A DNA stretch of 64,000 bases. Origin: Symbiodinium natans. Its lineage: Eukaryota > Sar > Dinophyceae > Suessiales > Symbiodiniaceae. The DNA lies in the NCBI GenBank assembly GCA_905221605.1, contig CAJNDS010002093.1, positions 511,295 through 575,294 of the forward strand, written 5' to 3'. Shown one piece after another: positions 46,301 to 49,640 of the stretch. Numbering within the stretch: the first letter of the stretch is position 1; each line of letters opens with the position of its first letter. The notes beneath the pieces are model-generated. The model saw nothing but the letters and a program-made list of their open reading frames with translations, had not been told where the DNA came from and did not search any database. Both the position numbers and the translations under genes were made by a program.

Positions 46301-46462
46301 CCCTAAACCCTAAACCCTAGACCCTAACCCTTGAACCCTAAAGGGCCACAGGATATTAGGGCCGGGATCCTGAAGGCAGGGGGTGGCCGGTGTGAGTTAA
46401 CGGAGGCCGTCGTCTACACCGCGGGCGCCTGCGGCAAGAAGACGCGCAGCATGCCTCTGACC
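22315..46462 (+). CDS. PRKCSH: Glucosidase II beta subunit gene, about 25 exons (5' end missing)
   Basis: Non-catalytic subunit of the ER glucosidase that trims the two inner glucoses of N-glycans. In the family it retains the catalytic subunit in the ER and binds mannose through its MRH domain. Domains in order: Cys-rich repeat [14 protein letters not shown]; second repeat [19 protein letters not shown]; coiled coil (exons at 26027 to 37813); Pro-rich linker (38248); EMAEKIN coiled coil; a Pro/Glu-rich and Thr/Ala-rich insertion; a second EIAEKIN coiled coil; MRH domain (42509 to 46435) with six cysteines. The spacing between the last cysteines (14 residues, then 11) equals the human protein. 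The model gives about 480 codons against 528 in human. All junctions keep phase. The signal peptide, the first CDC motif and any ER-retention tail were not found. The exons at 24740 and 25403 are tentative. Confidence 0.85.
22580..22670. mobile_element. MITE-4 copy in intron a-b, left end truncated
   Basis: GGTACTTATAGCCCC on the left pairs with GGGGTTATAAGTACC on the right, and the right terminus is CATGAACCTCCAAGTA, as in the copy at 39266-39407. Confidence 0.6.
22809..22846 (+). CDS. PRKCSH: Glucosidase II beta, exon b
   Basis: 38 nt, one base in and one base out. Reads [14 protein letters not shown] when joined to its neighbours. It matches the family segment between FHC and the second CDC motif (N..G..P..Y..SR). 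GC donor (GCCACG), acceptor CCGGAG followed by G. Confidence 0.75.
23240..23292 (+). CDS. PRKCSH: Glucosidase II beta, exon c: second Cys-rich repeat
   Basis: After GATTTCAG it reads (R)[17 protein letters not shown], the very conserved VNDGVCDCCDGTDE motif of the family. The arginine codon is completed across the b-c junction. The end is placed at a GC donor (GCAAGC). The exact 3' end is less certain than the motif. Confidence 0.88.
23324..23532. mobile_element. MITE-1 copy split by a telomere array
   Basis: The left arm (about 23324-23392) contains CTTTATACTAACAGATTCC, and the right arm (23495-23532) contains ATTAAGGACTGTCCG, TTAGTATAAGG and GCATCCCA. Between them sits a 100-bp CCCTAAA array of about 14 copies. 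A solo right-arm fragment, ATTAAGGACTGTCCCAAA, lies at 23191-23208. Confidence 0.8.
24740..24780 (+). CDS. PRKCSH: Glucosidase II beta, tentative exon d
   Basis: After CTTACGCAG it reads [13 protein letters not shown] plus two bases, phase 0 in and phase 2 out at a GC donor. It falls where the family has a Cys..Cys pair after the second DGSDE repeat, but the spacing (six residues) is longer than usual. Chosen because its phases fit exon c and the next candidate. Confidence 0.35.
25403..25455 (+). CDS. PRKCSH: Glucosidase II beta, tentative exon e
   Basis: After CACCTGCCAG it reads [17 protein letters not shown] with one extra base at each end, phase 2 in and phase 1 out (GA donor). It is supported only by phase and by codon-like composition. 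Confidence 0.3.
26027..26074 (+). CDS. PRKCSH: Glucosidase II beta, exon f: coiled coil start
   Basis: After CCCCCAG it reads [15 protein letters not shown], an amphipathic helix. Flanked by CCCTAAA on the left and TTTAGGG on the right. To keep frame with the next exon it must end CCAG before GG, which is not a standard donor, so this boundary is the weakest of the confident part. Confidence 0.6.
26476..26540 (+). CDS. PRKCSH: Glucosidase II beta, exon g: coiled coil
   Basis: After CCCGCAG it reads [21 protein letters not shown] then E, phase 1 in, phase 0 out, at a GT donor (GTGCCT). Corresponds to the basic helix after the Cys-rich region in the family. The next intron contains the copia element. 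Confidence 0.7.
26576..26837 (+). repeat. (TTCCTAGGG)n nonamer array
   Basis: About 25 nonamers in which TTTAGGG has become TTCCTAGGG; each unit contains the palindrome CCTAGG. An expanded derivative of the telomere unit, inside the intron that also holds the retrotransposon. Confidence 0.9.
27319..27323 (+). repeat. Target-site duplication, left copy (GTTTT)
   Basis: GTTTT directly before the 5' LTR is repeated directly after the 3' LTR at 34666-34670. Five base pairs is the usual size for Ty1/copia integrases. Confidence 0.85.
27324..27448 (+). repeat. 5' LTR, 125 bp
   Basis: Begins TGCGCAGATAG and ends CACTCCGCGCA, with TGCGC...GCGCA terminal inverted bases. Compared with the 3' LTR there is one difference: T at 27411 against C at 34628. 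Very short for a copia LTR. Confidence 0.97.
27449..27460 (+). promoter_or_regulatory. Primer-binding site (initiator tRNA-Met type)
   Basis: TGGTAGCGGAGC directly abuts the 5' LTR. It resembles the copia primer-binding site TGGTATCAGAGC, complementary to the 3' end of initiator tRNA-Met including its CCA. Confidence 0.7.
27495..27546 (+). promoter_or_regulatory. Structured leader: three consecutive hairpins
   Basis: AGGGGT-GCA-ACCCCT (27495-27509), GCGGGAGCTACCGC (27515-27528) and ACCCC-CTTTA-GGGGT (27532-27546) follow each other in the leader RNA. The first and third stems could also pair with each other, giving alternative folds. Possible packaging, dimerisation or translation-control element (inference). 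Confidence 0.55.
27579..28388 (+). CDS. Retrotransposon ORF1, open without any ATG
   Basis: The frame is open for 269 codons from after the TAG at 27576-27578 to a TAG at 28386-28388, without a single ATG. The only near-start is TTG at 27723 (221 codons). The product starts with a basic part ([19 protein letters not shown]), then a Ser/Thr/Glu-rich part with [15 protein letters not shown]. After the TAG the same frame continues for another 37 Trp-rich codons (28389-28499: [13 protein letters not shown], then [17 protein letters not shown]) up to a TGA. Copia elements usually lack such an ORF before Gag. Initiation could be non-AUG, or the frame could be reached by splicing; the TAG may be read through or may be a mutation. 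Confidence 0.5.
   Translation, partial: DPVNPAETGKGGGKEKGESTRSPEAIARRLARGLARRLQREADNEEVALEQGQEQPEARETRAAPALNLSYLEGLALQGGSQQNLAAIPEAREFVGDERSLWTGEPRNKASVNYRRAQQARDAVFKGTPFAQRFLEDRPGRQARASFARDEAVRRVAAGPTPSSSSSTSAVTHRQGSERQSVEEAPTLSHAPTTEFESVAPTHPATSVYYSSDEEVEVQVEEEPESSVTHLSVTEDTSPATATSAGSSSWYNSRAGSDIWRRDETRRNE
28505..28518 (+). repeat. Palindrome copy 2 (GCGGGAGCTACCGC)
   Basis: Identical to 27515-27528 and 33558-33571. It starts two bases after the TGA that closes the Trp-rich extension of ORF1 and lies 123 nt before the Gag-Pol ATG. Confidence 0.9.
28642..34215 (+). CDS. Copia Gag-Pol polyprotein, 1857 aa
   Basis: One uninterrupted frame. Residues 1-46: Gln-rich coiled coil. About 50-260: Gag core. 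270-370: Gly/Lys-rich basic linker. 373-386: zinc knuckle [14 protein letters not shown]. Protease active site DSGA at Asp447. Integrase zinc motif with His734, His738, Cys745, Cys748 and catalytic triad Asp773, Asp852, Glu890 (37 residues between the last two). Reverse transcriptase with the first Asp at 1351 ([10 protein letters not shown]) and HIDD at 1464-1467 in place of the usual YVDD. RNase H from Asp1649 ([19 protein letters not shown]), with IWCDSSAAL and ADCLTKHL. Integrase before RT assigns it to Ty1/copia. The start ATG begins [12 protein letters not shown]. It makes particles, cDNA and integration from the element RNA. All catalytic residues are present, apart from the unusual His before IDD. 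Confidence 0.97.
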   Translation: MEQQLVQMQQQMAEMGARLMEQSEQIVRQQAEITKQQAELLELKKQERPGGRLVDPRNIPKPPSFSGRKEDWERWKHVFLSWLGTIHDKYPGLLNWASKQKESIDHDSDDVTLEDLQLSQALYAILVGYCSEQTQQLITQVPDGNGLEVWRVLSKTNEPSNRTKSWVWRRHLMNPQFPSDINKWSEAFHQWEAEMNEFEKQFRKVEPDDKLSVLVHVAPKEIQQMIFLHSNTLDTYSKTKEYIEQYLTSRNLWRRPQGSSFGAPKKSHVDDGGPAPMDIGAVKAGKGKGGKEGNKGKWDQGGNSDKWGDNRGWRDRGGKDSGKGDKGGKGKGGKASGGGKPGGKDAGKSGHDKGKKEGKGKGAGTNPHAGKQCHVCKRYGHIAADCWWKVSDISEDKTNQEAQASTGGVGSISEQVHDVDHNNMLFAVTDRICGVRDHSEDVYMLIDSGACESVARNGEFSDNFEPMPQGKQLLSVQGTALRIYGKQYPKVRLDDGTVGEVDLTVTDASETLLSVHSLVYKGFEVTFGQEESYLSKDGQRYPLVKKGKRWYLKVEKLSPSEAGVTAQRIAALEGATSSSSRAPVSEKKPVDYWKTERDLVIRVHVVPRLRKFSPADADDCPVIVGDLEPVRATEAKWVDRTASESFEDLWFGVKNPRESLLRYWTGETIFKLKPQEAQESQRMDLEDPFGKDDEGDELADDAMTLWELKEREEAKQQPIMAEPVEPSLEEVAEHELHHANFEPWCKVCVEGQGREKAHRRQHEDPKEHIIYSDYMYFTAEGKQKNKEEVEKSKDSEELKGLAIVMTAIDKDSQCPFAVQVPSKGTKRNMYAVNAMVDWIKDLGWKKVTIQIDQESALAKVFEQVQQRMGMDVVALRRSPRYSSRNLADGEMVNGLIAGKVRTWVASLRDNYSEQVIQTTDILFPWIVRFVSWSLPRFHVNQSRTTPFRVLKGYDYISECLPFGECALGKYSAKKSGVKSASRWVCGIYVGKTASSDEHILLTSAGAQTFRTIRRMTHGRRYQTSILDKTAGVPWNTVYKADQRKPEEIRSKVTAQTAPEMSDPEYEPTDIEPAADEPKTMVVVPPVPAPSVHLTQKEAEDAGGVARQIDADMTNADEAKRTTAMPSRSGKVRRTEATAKAKSEPASSAAAASRAVPGEVSSEDSSSSSSSSPTSRSRSRHSGNEENTEKPELGGDVGSPSKEVGDTQGLSTPVGATTMEDTVSAILEETEERDQISSVADYLDACVVDEEARHKARLEEIEKLDEMFKAFTPRDRRALPKEIKVFGHCWVDKVSSGIAKSRLTCQDFKRNNGADKNSSEGQNNFCPSPGHSTTKMLEVYSLYHNFPRVKADLTSAFLIARDGGDEKGQPVCMKPPREWLDNLEVWLSRQPADKRDEIGSIPKEHLVWQVDGNIYGRQPAASQYRDRLDEILVSKLPKDRYDFVRGRLDGCVFRCTKTKIAVIHHIDDFAVTGPENDLDDLLKVQLPKHGCKVKVGEFEWPEKHGKTSSEFLGREKISVEGTVLTKPNAKHTDNILKLLNLENAKSSPVPGRKLDLDNNSEQLLDEKEKKIFQSCVGSAIYLSQDRIDVKFAVKELARRMKDPRKADMANLKVLGRYLKGTRDLGHLTKVEDLESSAAGERELPLHAYCDSDYAGDTESRKSTSGEVLVLGGTVVEANSTTQSGNPATSSGEAELRSLNHCAQSSMYIQNLARYDFGLPVSTPRIWCDSSAALQAAKRIGVGKMRHISLAHLYIQELVKTKQVIIGKVKGVANPADCLTKHLKTGEEVRQACELTGMVQLSKAGMDEQVRRTALSRVSTIADEVERKSNKWKPKIPARLSLRQLCSVVYKPYRRELPH
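33558..33571 (+). repeat. Palindrome copy 3, inside pol
   Basis: An exact 14-nt copy that encodes part of [10 protein letters not shown], just before the RNase H domain, so it is kept despite lying in coding sequence. Confidence 0.9.
34197..34210 (+). repeat. Palindrome copy 4 with compensatory change
   Basis: GAGGGAGCTACCTC: compared with the other copies, position 2 is A instead of C and position 13 is T instead of G, so the base pair is preserved. It ends two bases before the Gag-Pol TGA. Confidence 0.85.
34218..34517 (+). CDS. Retrotransposon ORF3, 99 aa, one membrane segment
   Basis: ATG two bases after the Gag-Pol stop (TGAACATG), in another frame. It has one clear hydrophobic segment ([20 protein letters not shown]), preceded by an acidic N-terminus and followed by a basic tail with Cys/His residues ([13 protein letters not shown] and CKVCAHKK). 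It sits between pol and the polypurine tract, where env-like or accessory genes occur in other retroelements. The tight stop-start spacing suggests reinitiation. I do not recognise the family and assign no function. It is open and ends just before the polypurine tract, so it is probably maintained. Confidence 0.6.
   Translation: MGEALVVRSAMVTVLQLVERGTVEQYLSVSVVFLLVSSVTLNMFLLWKLKVSKNNEATNVYLTKYMSVYHTNATCEHLRQGFKTLRKCKVCAHKKVAAA
34531..34540 (+). promoter_or_regulatory. Polypurine tract
   Basis: GCAGGGGGGG directly abuts the 3' LTR, the expected site of plus-strand priming. Confidence 0.85.
34541..34665 (+). repeat. 3' LTR, 125 bp
   Basis: Same as the 5' LTR except C at 34628. Followed by the second GTTTT target copy at 34666-34670. 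Confidence 0.97.
34976..35097 (-). repeat. CCCTAAA array, about 17 copies
   Basis: One of the longest pure arrays in the window, at the 3' end of the intron that contains the retrotransposon, about 70 bp before the exon at 35171. Confidence 0.97.
35171..35209 (+). CDS. PRKCSH: Glucosidase II beta, exon h: coiled coil
   Basis: Phase 0 at both ends. Reads [13 protein letters not shown]. Acceptor ATCCAGAG followed by G, GC donor (GCTCCC). It is the first exon after the copia insertion and resumes the frame of the exon at 26476. Confidence 0.65.
35790..35817 (+). CDS. PRKCSH: Glucosidase II beta, exon i: coiled coil
   Basis: 28 nt. Reads DLDRAKAAQ plus one base, phase 0 to 1, after TCTGGCAG. 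GT donor (GTGCGG). TTTAGGG tracts begin 20 bp downstream. Confidence 0.65.
36301..36368 (+). CDS. PRKCSH: Glucosidase II beta, exon j: coiled coil
   Basis: Reads [18 protein letters not shown] then LRLLK, phase 1 to 0. Acceptor TGCGCCAG, GC donor (GCCTGG). A leucine heptad is visible. Confidence 0.72.
36485..36583. mobile_element. MITE-1 copy, 99 bp, full length
   Basis: TGGGATGTTCCCCCTTATAC on the left pairs with ATAAGGGGGAACATCCCA on the right. CAGTCCTTAAT and GAAGGACCATTAG form the inner arms. Lies in the intron between 36368 and 36960 and is directly flanked by TTTAGGG sequence. Confidence 0.88.
36801..36912. mobile_element. MITE-5 copy
   Basis: The right arm GGTACCCCTAATTTCGTAAA continues CCTCTGTG. 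The left arm GTGGAGATTTACTAG followed by AATAAGGAACCCC is its imperfect complement. It ends 47 bp before the exon at 36960, so the element forms most of the 3' end of this intron. Confidence 0.65.
36960..36984 (+). CDS. PRKCSH: Glucosidase II beta, exon k: 25-nt micro-exon
   Basis: Reads EEVAELKS plus one base, phase 0 to 1, after GCCTGTCAG. The donor region TCAG/GCCTCTT is the same as that of the next exon. Confidence 0.68.
37538..37647 (-). repeat. CCCTAAA array upstream of the exon at 37760
   Basis: Almost pure C-rich heptamers. Degenerate copies continue to 37738. Confidence 0.95.
37760..37813 (+). CDS. PRKCSH: Glucosidase II beta, exon l: coiled coil
   Basis: Reads [18 protein letters not shown] plus one base, phase 1 to 1. 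Acceptor CGGCGAG, GC donor (GCCTCT). Ends in KS before the same donor sequence as the previous exon. Confidence 0.72.
38248..38360 (+). CDS. PRKCSH: Glucosidase II beta, exon m: Pro-rich linker
   Basis: Reads [18 protein letters not shown], then 16 prolines, then AEQ, phase 1 to 0. Acceptor CTGTTAG, GC donor (GCCAGT). It takes the place of the acidic linker of animal proteins. Confidence 0.7.
38837..38930 (-). repeat. (AAAGCCCT)n octamer array
   Basis: An expanded variant unit derived from CCCTAAA, about 11 copies. Confidence 0.9.
39127..39207 (+). CDS. PRKCSH: Glucosidase II beta, exon n: EMAEKIN coiled coil
   Basis: Reads [19 protein letters not shown] then LSLLPETS, phase 0 to 0, after CCTTCAG. 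GC donor (GCAAAA). A divergent duplicate lies at 41973-42047. Confidence 0.8.
39266..39407. mobile_element. MITE-4 copy, 142 bp, full length
   Basis: Left TACTTGGAGGTTCATGGTGC and right GTACCACGAACCTCCAAGT, with TTATTAACCAA / TTGGTTAAGAA as inner arms. In the intron between 39207 and 40112. Confidence 0.85.
40112..40239 (+). CDS. PRKCSH: Glucosidase II beta, exon o: Pro/Glu-rich
   Basis: Reads [20 protein letters not shown], then [19 protein letters not shown], then APF and two bases of Trp. Phase 0 to 2. Acceptor CCCCCAG, GT donor (GTGGCA). The Trp codon is completed in the next exon. Confidence 0.7.
40494..40584 (+). CDS. PRKCSH: Glucosidase II beta, exon p: Thr/Ala-rich
   Basis: Reads [20 protein letters not shown], then [11 protein letters not shown], phase 2 to 0. 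Acceptor GAACCCAG, GT donor (GTTTCG). Only this frame is open, and it is the one required by the previous exon. Confidence 0.7.
40756..40790. repeat. MITE-4 solo end
   Basis: ACTCGAAGTTCATGGGTAGTT resembles the left terminus of the MITE-4 family. No right arm seen. Confidence 0.35.
41157..41189 (+). CDS. PRKCSH: Glucosidase II beta, exon q
   Basis: Reads [11 protein letters not shown], phase 0 to 0, after TGGTATCAG. GC donor (GCGTTT). Joined to the next exon it mirrors the earlier Pro-rich AEQ then EMAEKIN arrangement. Upstream, GGGGGCTTTTG/GTATCAG resembles the end of the exon at 40112. Confidence 0.55.
41973..42047 (+). CDS. PRKCSH: Glucosidase II beta, exon r: EIAEKIN coiled coil (duplicate)
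   Basis: Reads [19 protein letters not shown] then LSFLPE, phase 0 to 0. Acceptor CCCTTCAG, GC donor (GCTGGG). It differs from the exon at 39127 at 16 of 75 bases and 5 of 25 residues, with seven codons differing silently. It leads into the MRH domain, like the helix before the MRH domain in the family. Confidence 0.8.
42509..42603 (+). CDS. PRKCSH: Glucosidase II beta, exon s: start of MRH domain
   Basis: Reads [20 protein letters not shown], then [11 protein letters not shown] and two bases of Thr, phase 0 to 2. Acceptor AATGCCAG (followed by T, an exception), GC donor (GCGCCT). Corresponds to the GPNGEFAYLYSQC region. The mannose-binding Gln before the Cys is Thr here. Confidence 0.8.
43056..43076 (+). 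CDS. PRKCSH: Glucosidase II beta, exon t: 21-nt micro-exon
   Basis: Reads T-YSICFF-S across both junctions, phase 2 to 2, between GCGCCAG and GCCTGG. Matches the YxYxxCPF segment of the MRH domain. Shortest exon of the model. Confidence 0.72.
43900..43992 (+). CDS. PRKCSH: Glucosidase II beta, exon u: MRH core
   Basis: Reads [19 protein letters not shown], then [12 protein letters not shown] and two bases of Thr, phase 2 to 2. Acceptor [16 protein letters not shown] is the conserved SLGxWxxW motif. GC donor (GCTCTG); using it gives exactly six MRH cysteines and the family spacing to the Arg. Confidence 0.85.
44515..44535 (+). repeat. C21 homopolymer
   Basis: Lies in the intron between 43992 and 44640. 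Confidence 0.95.
44640..44681 (+). CDS. PRKCSH: Glucosidase II beta, exon v: MRH
   Basis: Reads [15 protein letters not shown], phase 2 to 2, after CGACCAG. GT donor (GTGCTT). Contains the MRH Arg (SRSLTVKF aligns with the RSLKVKL segment of plant homologues). Confidence 0.8.
45128..45341. mobile_element. MITE-2 relative, 214 bp
   Basis: The right end CCCTAATTTAGAGAGCTATC is the complement of the left terminus of the copy at 2466. The left end is TCCCTAAATTCGGGGTTCCC. It stops 12 bp before the exon at 45353, so it supplies the 3' part of this intron. Confidence 0.6.
45353..45380 (+). CDS. PRKCSH: Glucosidase II beta, exon w: MRH
   Basis: 28 nt. Reads [10 protein letters not shown], phase 2 to 0, after TGCGCCAG. 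GC donor (GCTTGG). Corresponds to the RCG....L segment; the usual Gly after Cys is Ala. Confidence 0.75.
46044..46073 (+). CDS. PRKCSH: Glucosidase II beta, exon x: MRH
   Basis: 30 nt. Reads [10 protein letters not shown], phase 0 to 0, after CGAGAG. GC donor (GCCAGG). Contains the mannose-contacting Glu (SEP) and Tyr (CVY), six residues apart as in the family. Confidence 0.8.
46406..46462 (+). CDS. PRKCSH: Glucosidase II beta, exon y: end of MRH
   Basis: Reads [19 protein letters not shown], phase 0 in, after ACGGAG. Gives the final MRH Cys. The 3' boundary is uncertain; a GC donor at 46444 is possible. The following exon, with stop codon and any ER-retention signal, was not identified. Confidence 0.7.
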
Positions 46463-47263
46463 TTTGGGGGTTTAGGGTTTAGGGTTTAGGGTTTAGGGTT
46501 TAGGGTTTAGGGTTTAGGGTTTAGGGTTTAGGGTTCGGGGTTCCGGGTTCGGGCTTTGGGGGGGAGCCCGAAACCCCTGCAAGGCTTAGGTTTGGGGTTT
46601 GCTGGCTGCTTCGGGCATCTTGCGAGACTTCGGTTTGAGCATCTTCGGTAATGATGCAAAATGTAGGGTTTAGAGTTTAGGGTTTAGGGTTTAGGGTTTA
46701 GGGTTTGGGGTTTAGGGTTTAGGGTTTAGGGATTAGGTTTCAGGGTTTAGGGTTTAGGGCGTAGGGTTTAGGGGACCTCGCTGAAACCACCAGATTTCCA
46801 TAGACTTGGTCTTGCATGGCAAGTTCTCTGGACACGGGTATTGCTTTTTGGCTAGTTCGATGAAAGTCCCAGAGAAGTTCTAGTAAGTTAGAGTGCATGT
46901 CGAATCGTTCTGTTTTATTCATACTTTATGTTAGTTGTGGGTTTCTAAAGTTGAGGCTCGCCAAGCTTTTCCAACCCTTCGGGCATGTACCCTAAACCCC
47001 CAAACCCTAAACCTGTAAACCCTAAACAGGACCCAGAAGGAATCCACGGATGCTCCGTGATCCCCAAACCCTAAACCCCAGACCCCAAGCCCTAAACCCG
47101 AAACCCTAAACCCTGAAAAAGTCACCCTGAAACCTCAAACCCCAAACCCCAACCCCAAACCCCAAACCCCAAACCCCAAACCCCAAACCCCAAACTCCAA
47201 GCCCCAAACCCCAAACCCTAAACCCCAAACCCTGAAAATATCACCCTGAAACCCTCAACCCAG
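46463..47263. other. Telomere-rich segment after the last recognised exon
   Basis: TTTAGGG array 46468-46535, further arrays to 46770, unique 46780-46980, then C-rich variants CCCCAAA to 47240. No gene seen. Confidence 0.6.
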
Positions 47264-47344
47264 GCGAAGAGGTCGAGCGTGGCACGCCCCGCCTGCGGCA
47301 TCCCCGCGAAGAGCTGTGAGAAGGGACTCGTCGGTCCCTGCAGG
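47264..47344 (+). other. Exon-like block, Cys-containing
   Basis: After CAACCCAG the phase-0 frame reads AKRSSVARPACGIPAKSCEK then GLVGPCRA and a TAG at 47342-47344. GC-rich. It could be a last exon of a neighbouring gene or a chance frame; the 1-base-shifted frame is open too. Confidence 0.3.
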
Positions 47345-47517
47345 GCCTAGTCGGTTCCCCCTAAGCCCTAAGCCTTAAGCCCTAAGCCCTAAACCCTAAA
47401 CCCTAAACCCTAAACCCTAAACCTAAACCCTAAACCCTAAACCCTAAACCCAAAAAGGCTCAGGATGTGGGGTCTAGGGTCAAGGCCGGGTGTGCGAGCC
47501 TCTGACATCGTTTCCAG

Positions 47518-47589
47518 TTCGCGGGCGCCTCTCCGACCTTGCCAAAGTGCCAAGACCTGGATTTTCGCGTCGGCAGAAAGAACGGGAGG
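47518..47589 (+). other. Exon-like block
   Basis: After CGTTTCCAG and before a TTTAGGG array, open in three frames (for example FAGASPTLPKCQDLDFRVGR). The exon-like setting is clear; the frame is not. Confidence 0.3.
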
Positions 47590-48106
47590 GTTTAGGGTTT
47601 AGGGTTTAGGGTTTAGGGTTTAGGGTTTAGGGTTTAGGGTTTAGGGTTTCTTGCTAGGCCCCAGGCGTGTGGGATCCTGTGCCATTTGGCAACTTTCAGG
47701 GTTGAAGGTTGAGGGATTAGGGTTCAGCTTTCCATTTATGCTCCAAAGCATCGTAGAATCAAGGGAGCCCTCGTATTCGGAAGTCACTCCCCTCCCTAAT
47801 ACCCTAAGCCCTAAGCCCTAAGCCCTGAACACTCAACCCCAAAGCCTAAACCCTAAACCCAATTTTGTAAAAATGGGCCGGAAGTCGGCAAAAGTTGGCC
47901 GTCCTTGGGCTGCGTGCGAGGTTTGGGCCTGGCGCTTCAGCCAAACTAAGCCCTGAAACCCTAAACCCTAAACCCTAAACCCTAAACCCTAAACCCTAAA
48001 CCCTAAACCCTTGACCCTGAACCCTAAACCCTAAACCCTAAACCCTAAACCCTAAGCCCTAAGCCCTAAACCCTAAACCCTAAACCCTAAAAACCCCGAG
48101 CCGCTC

Positions 48107-48511
48107 GAGGACTTGGCTTACTTTCTCGACTCCGCGCCCGGCATGCCCAGTCACCTTCGGCGTGGGGGTTTGGATTTAGGGTTTAGTAGGGCTCAGGGGT
48201 TTAGGGTTTAGGGTTTAGGGTTGAGGGTTTAGGCTTTAGGCTTTAGGGTTTAGGGCGTAGGGTTTAGGGTTCGGGTAACCTTTTGGGCCTTACCTCCTCC
48301 GATGTGAGGGTTGCTTTCGGAGGTTTGTGCTAAGATGGATGGACATATAGAAGTGTGAACAAATGCCGATCCTTAGGCCCTACTGTAAGCCCGAAAGCTC
48401 AAAGAACAACTCGATGTTGTAGCGGAGCAGCAGGAGTTTAGCAAACGCGATTCTCGCAGCAGCCGGGCAGCGGGACCCTTCAAGTATCGCAAGCCTCTTC
48501 AGGCACCAGAA
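48107..48511 (+). other. Exon-like blocks
   Basis: 48107-48166 reads PLEDLAYFLDSAPGMPSHLR between CCCTAAA and TTTAGGG tracts. 48389-48511 reads ARKLKEQLDVVAEQQEFSKR, then DSRSSRAAGPFKYRKPLQAP, and stops at TAA. No family recognised. Confidence 0.35.
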
Positions 48512-48804
48512 TAAGAGTTACTTTTTTCACTCTATAACCCCGTTCTGGAAGTGAATGTGAGTTCTTTAGCAAAGGTTTGTACAATCTCTGGGTTCCATGT
48601 TCACGCGCTGAGGGCGCAAGATTGTGGAGTTTTAGAGGTTGTGTGTTGACTTTCTGTATACTGTTACTTGTACTCGAACCCCGAAACCATAAACCAAGCC
48701 CTAAACCCCAAACCCTAAACCCTAAACCCGAAACCCTGAGCCCTGAACCCGACATCCGAAACCCTAAACGGGCTCAGGTTTCCCTGTCCCATCCCTCCAA
48801 AACT

Positions 48805-48872
48805 CTACTTGAAGGTTCATGGGTACTTGTAGGCACAAGTTAAAACTAGGTACCTACGGCAACCCTCCAATT
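48805..48872. mobile_element. MITE-4 copy, short
   Basis: CTACTTGAAGGTTCATGGGT on the left, AGGTACCTACGGC followed by AACCCTCCAATTT on the right. Confidence 0.5.
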
Positions 48873-49016
48873 TAATCTTCGGCAAGGTGGTCGGCCTACA
48901 CCCCAAACCCCTAAACCCTAGCCCTAACCTTAAACCCTAGACAAACCCTAAAGCCGCCTAAACCCTAAGCCCTGAACCCTAACCCCTAAACCCTACTTAT
49001 AGCTATCCGTGCACCT

Positions 49017-49640
49017 TCCGGTGCCTCAAGAGATCCGCAGGCCGGAGAACACAACCGCGCTGTTTTACATCAGAGTAGCCGGCGCCTCGTGTTTTTTTTT
49101 GCCGCCTCGGGGCCCCCCGAAGCTCGAAAGCCCAGAGGTTTAGTTTTTAGGGTTTAGGGTTTCGGGTTTAGGGTTTTTGGTTTTTGGTTTAGGGTTTAGG
49201 GTTTGGGGTTTAGGGTTTAGGATTTCGGGTTTAGGATTTTGGGGTAGGAATGTTAAGCCCCAAAGCCTCCCTTACCGAAAGTAAACACATCTGCACCTGA
49301 ACGCGCTGGAACCCTCAACCTCGAAAGACCGAACTTGAGCTTTGCACCAACCCCAAACCCTAAGCCCTAAACCCTACTAAACCCTACTCAACCCTACTAA
49401 ACCCTACTAAACCCTACTAAACCCTACTAAACCCTACTAACCCCTACTAAACCCTACTAAACCCTACTAAACCCTAAATAAACCCTACTAAACCCTACTA
49501 AATCCTAAATAAACCCTAAATAAACCCTAAACCATAAACCCCTAAGGGTCTCTTAAACGGCCTTAGGAAGCACGAAGCGCTGTGCCCAGGTCTCCGAGCA
49601 GTGCGCCAAAGACAGCGGCGCGGAAGGAGCGCGTGGTCAG
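49017..49640 (+). other. Exon-like blocks around a decamer array
   Basis: 49029-49090 reads PQEIRRPENTTALFYIRVAG. 49575-49637 reads STKRCAQVSEQCAKDSGAEG after CCTTAG. Between them, 49373-49525 is an (ACTAAACCCT)n array, another expanded telomere variant. Confidence 0.35.
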
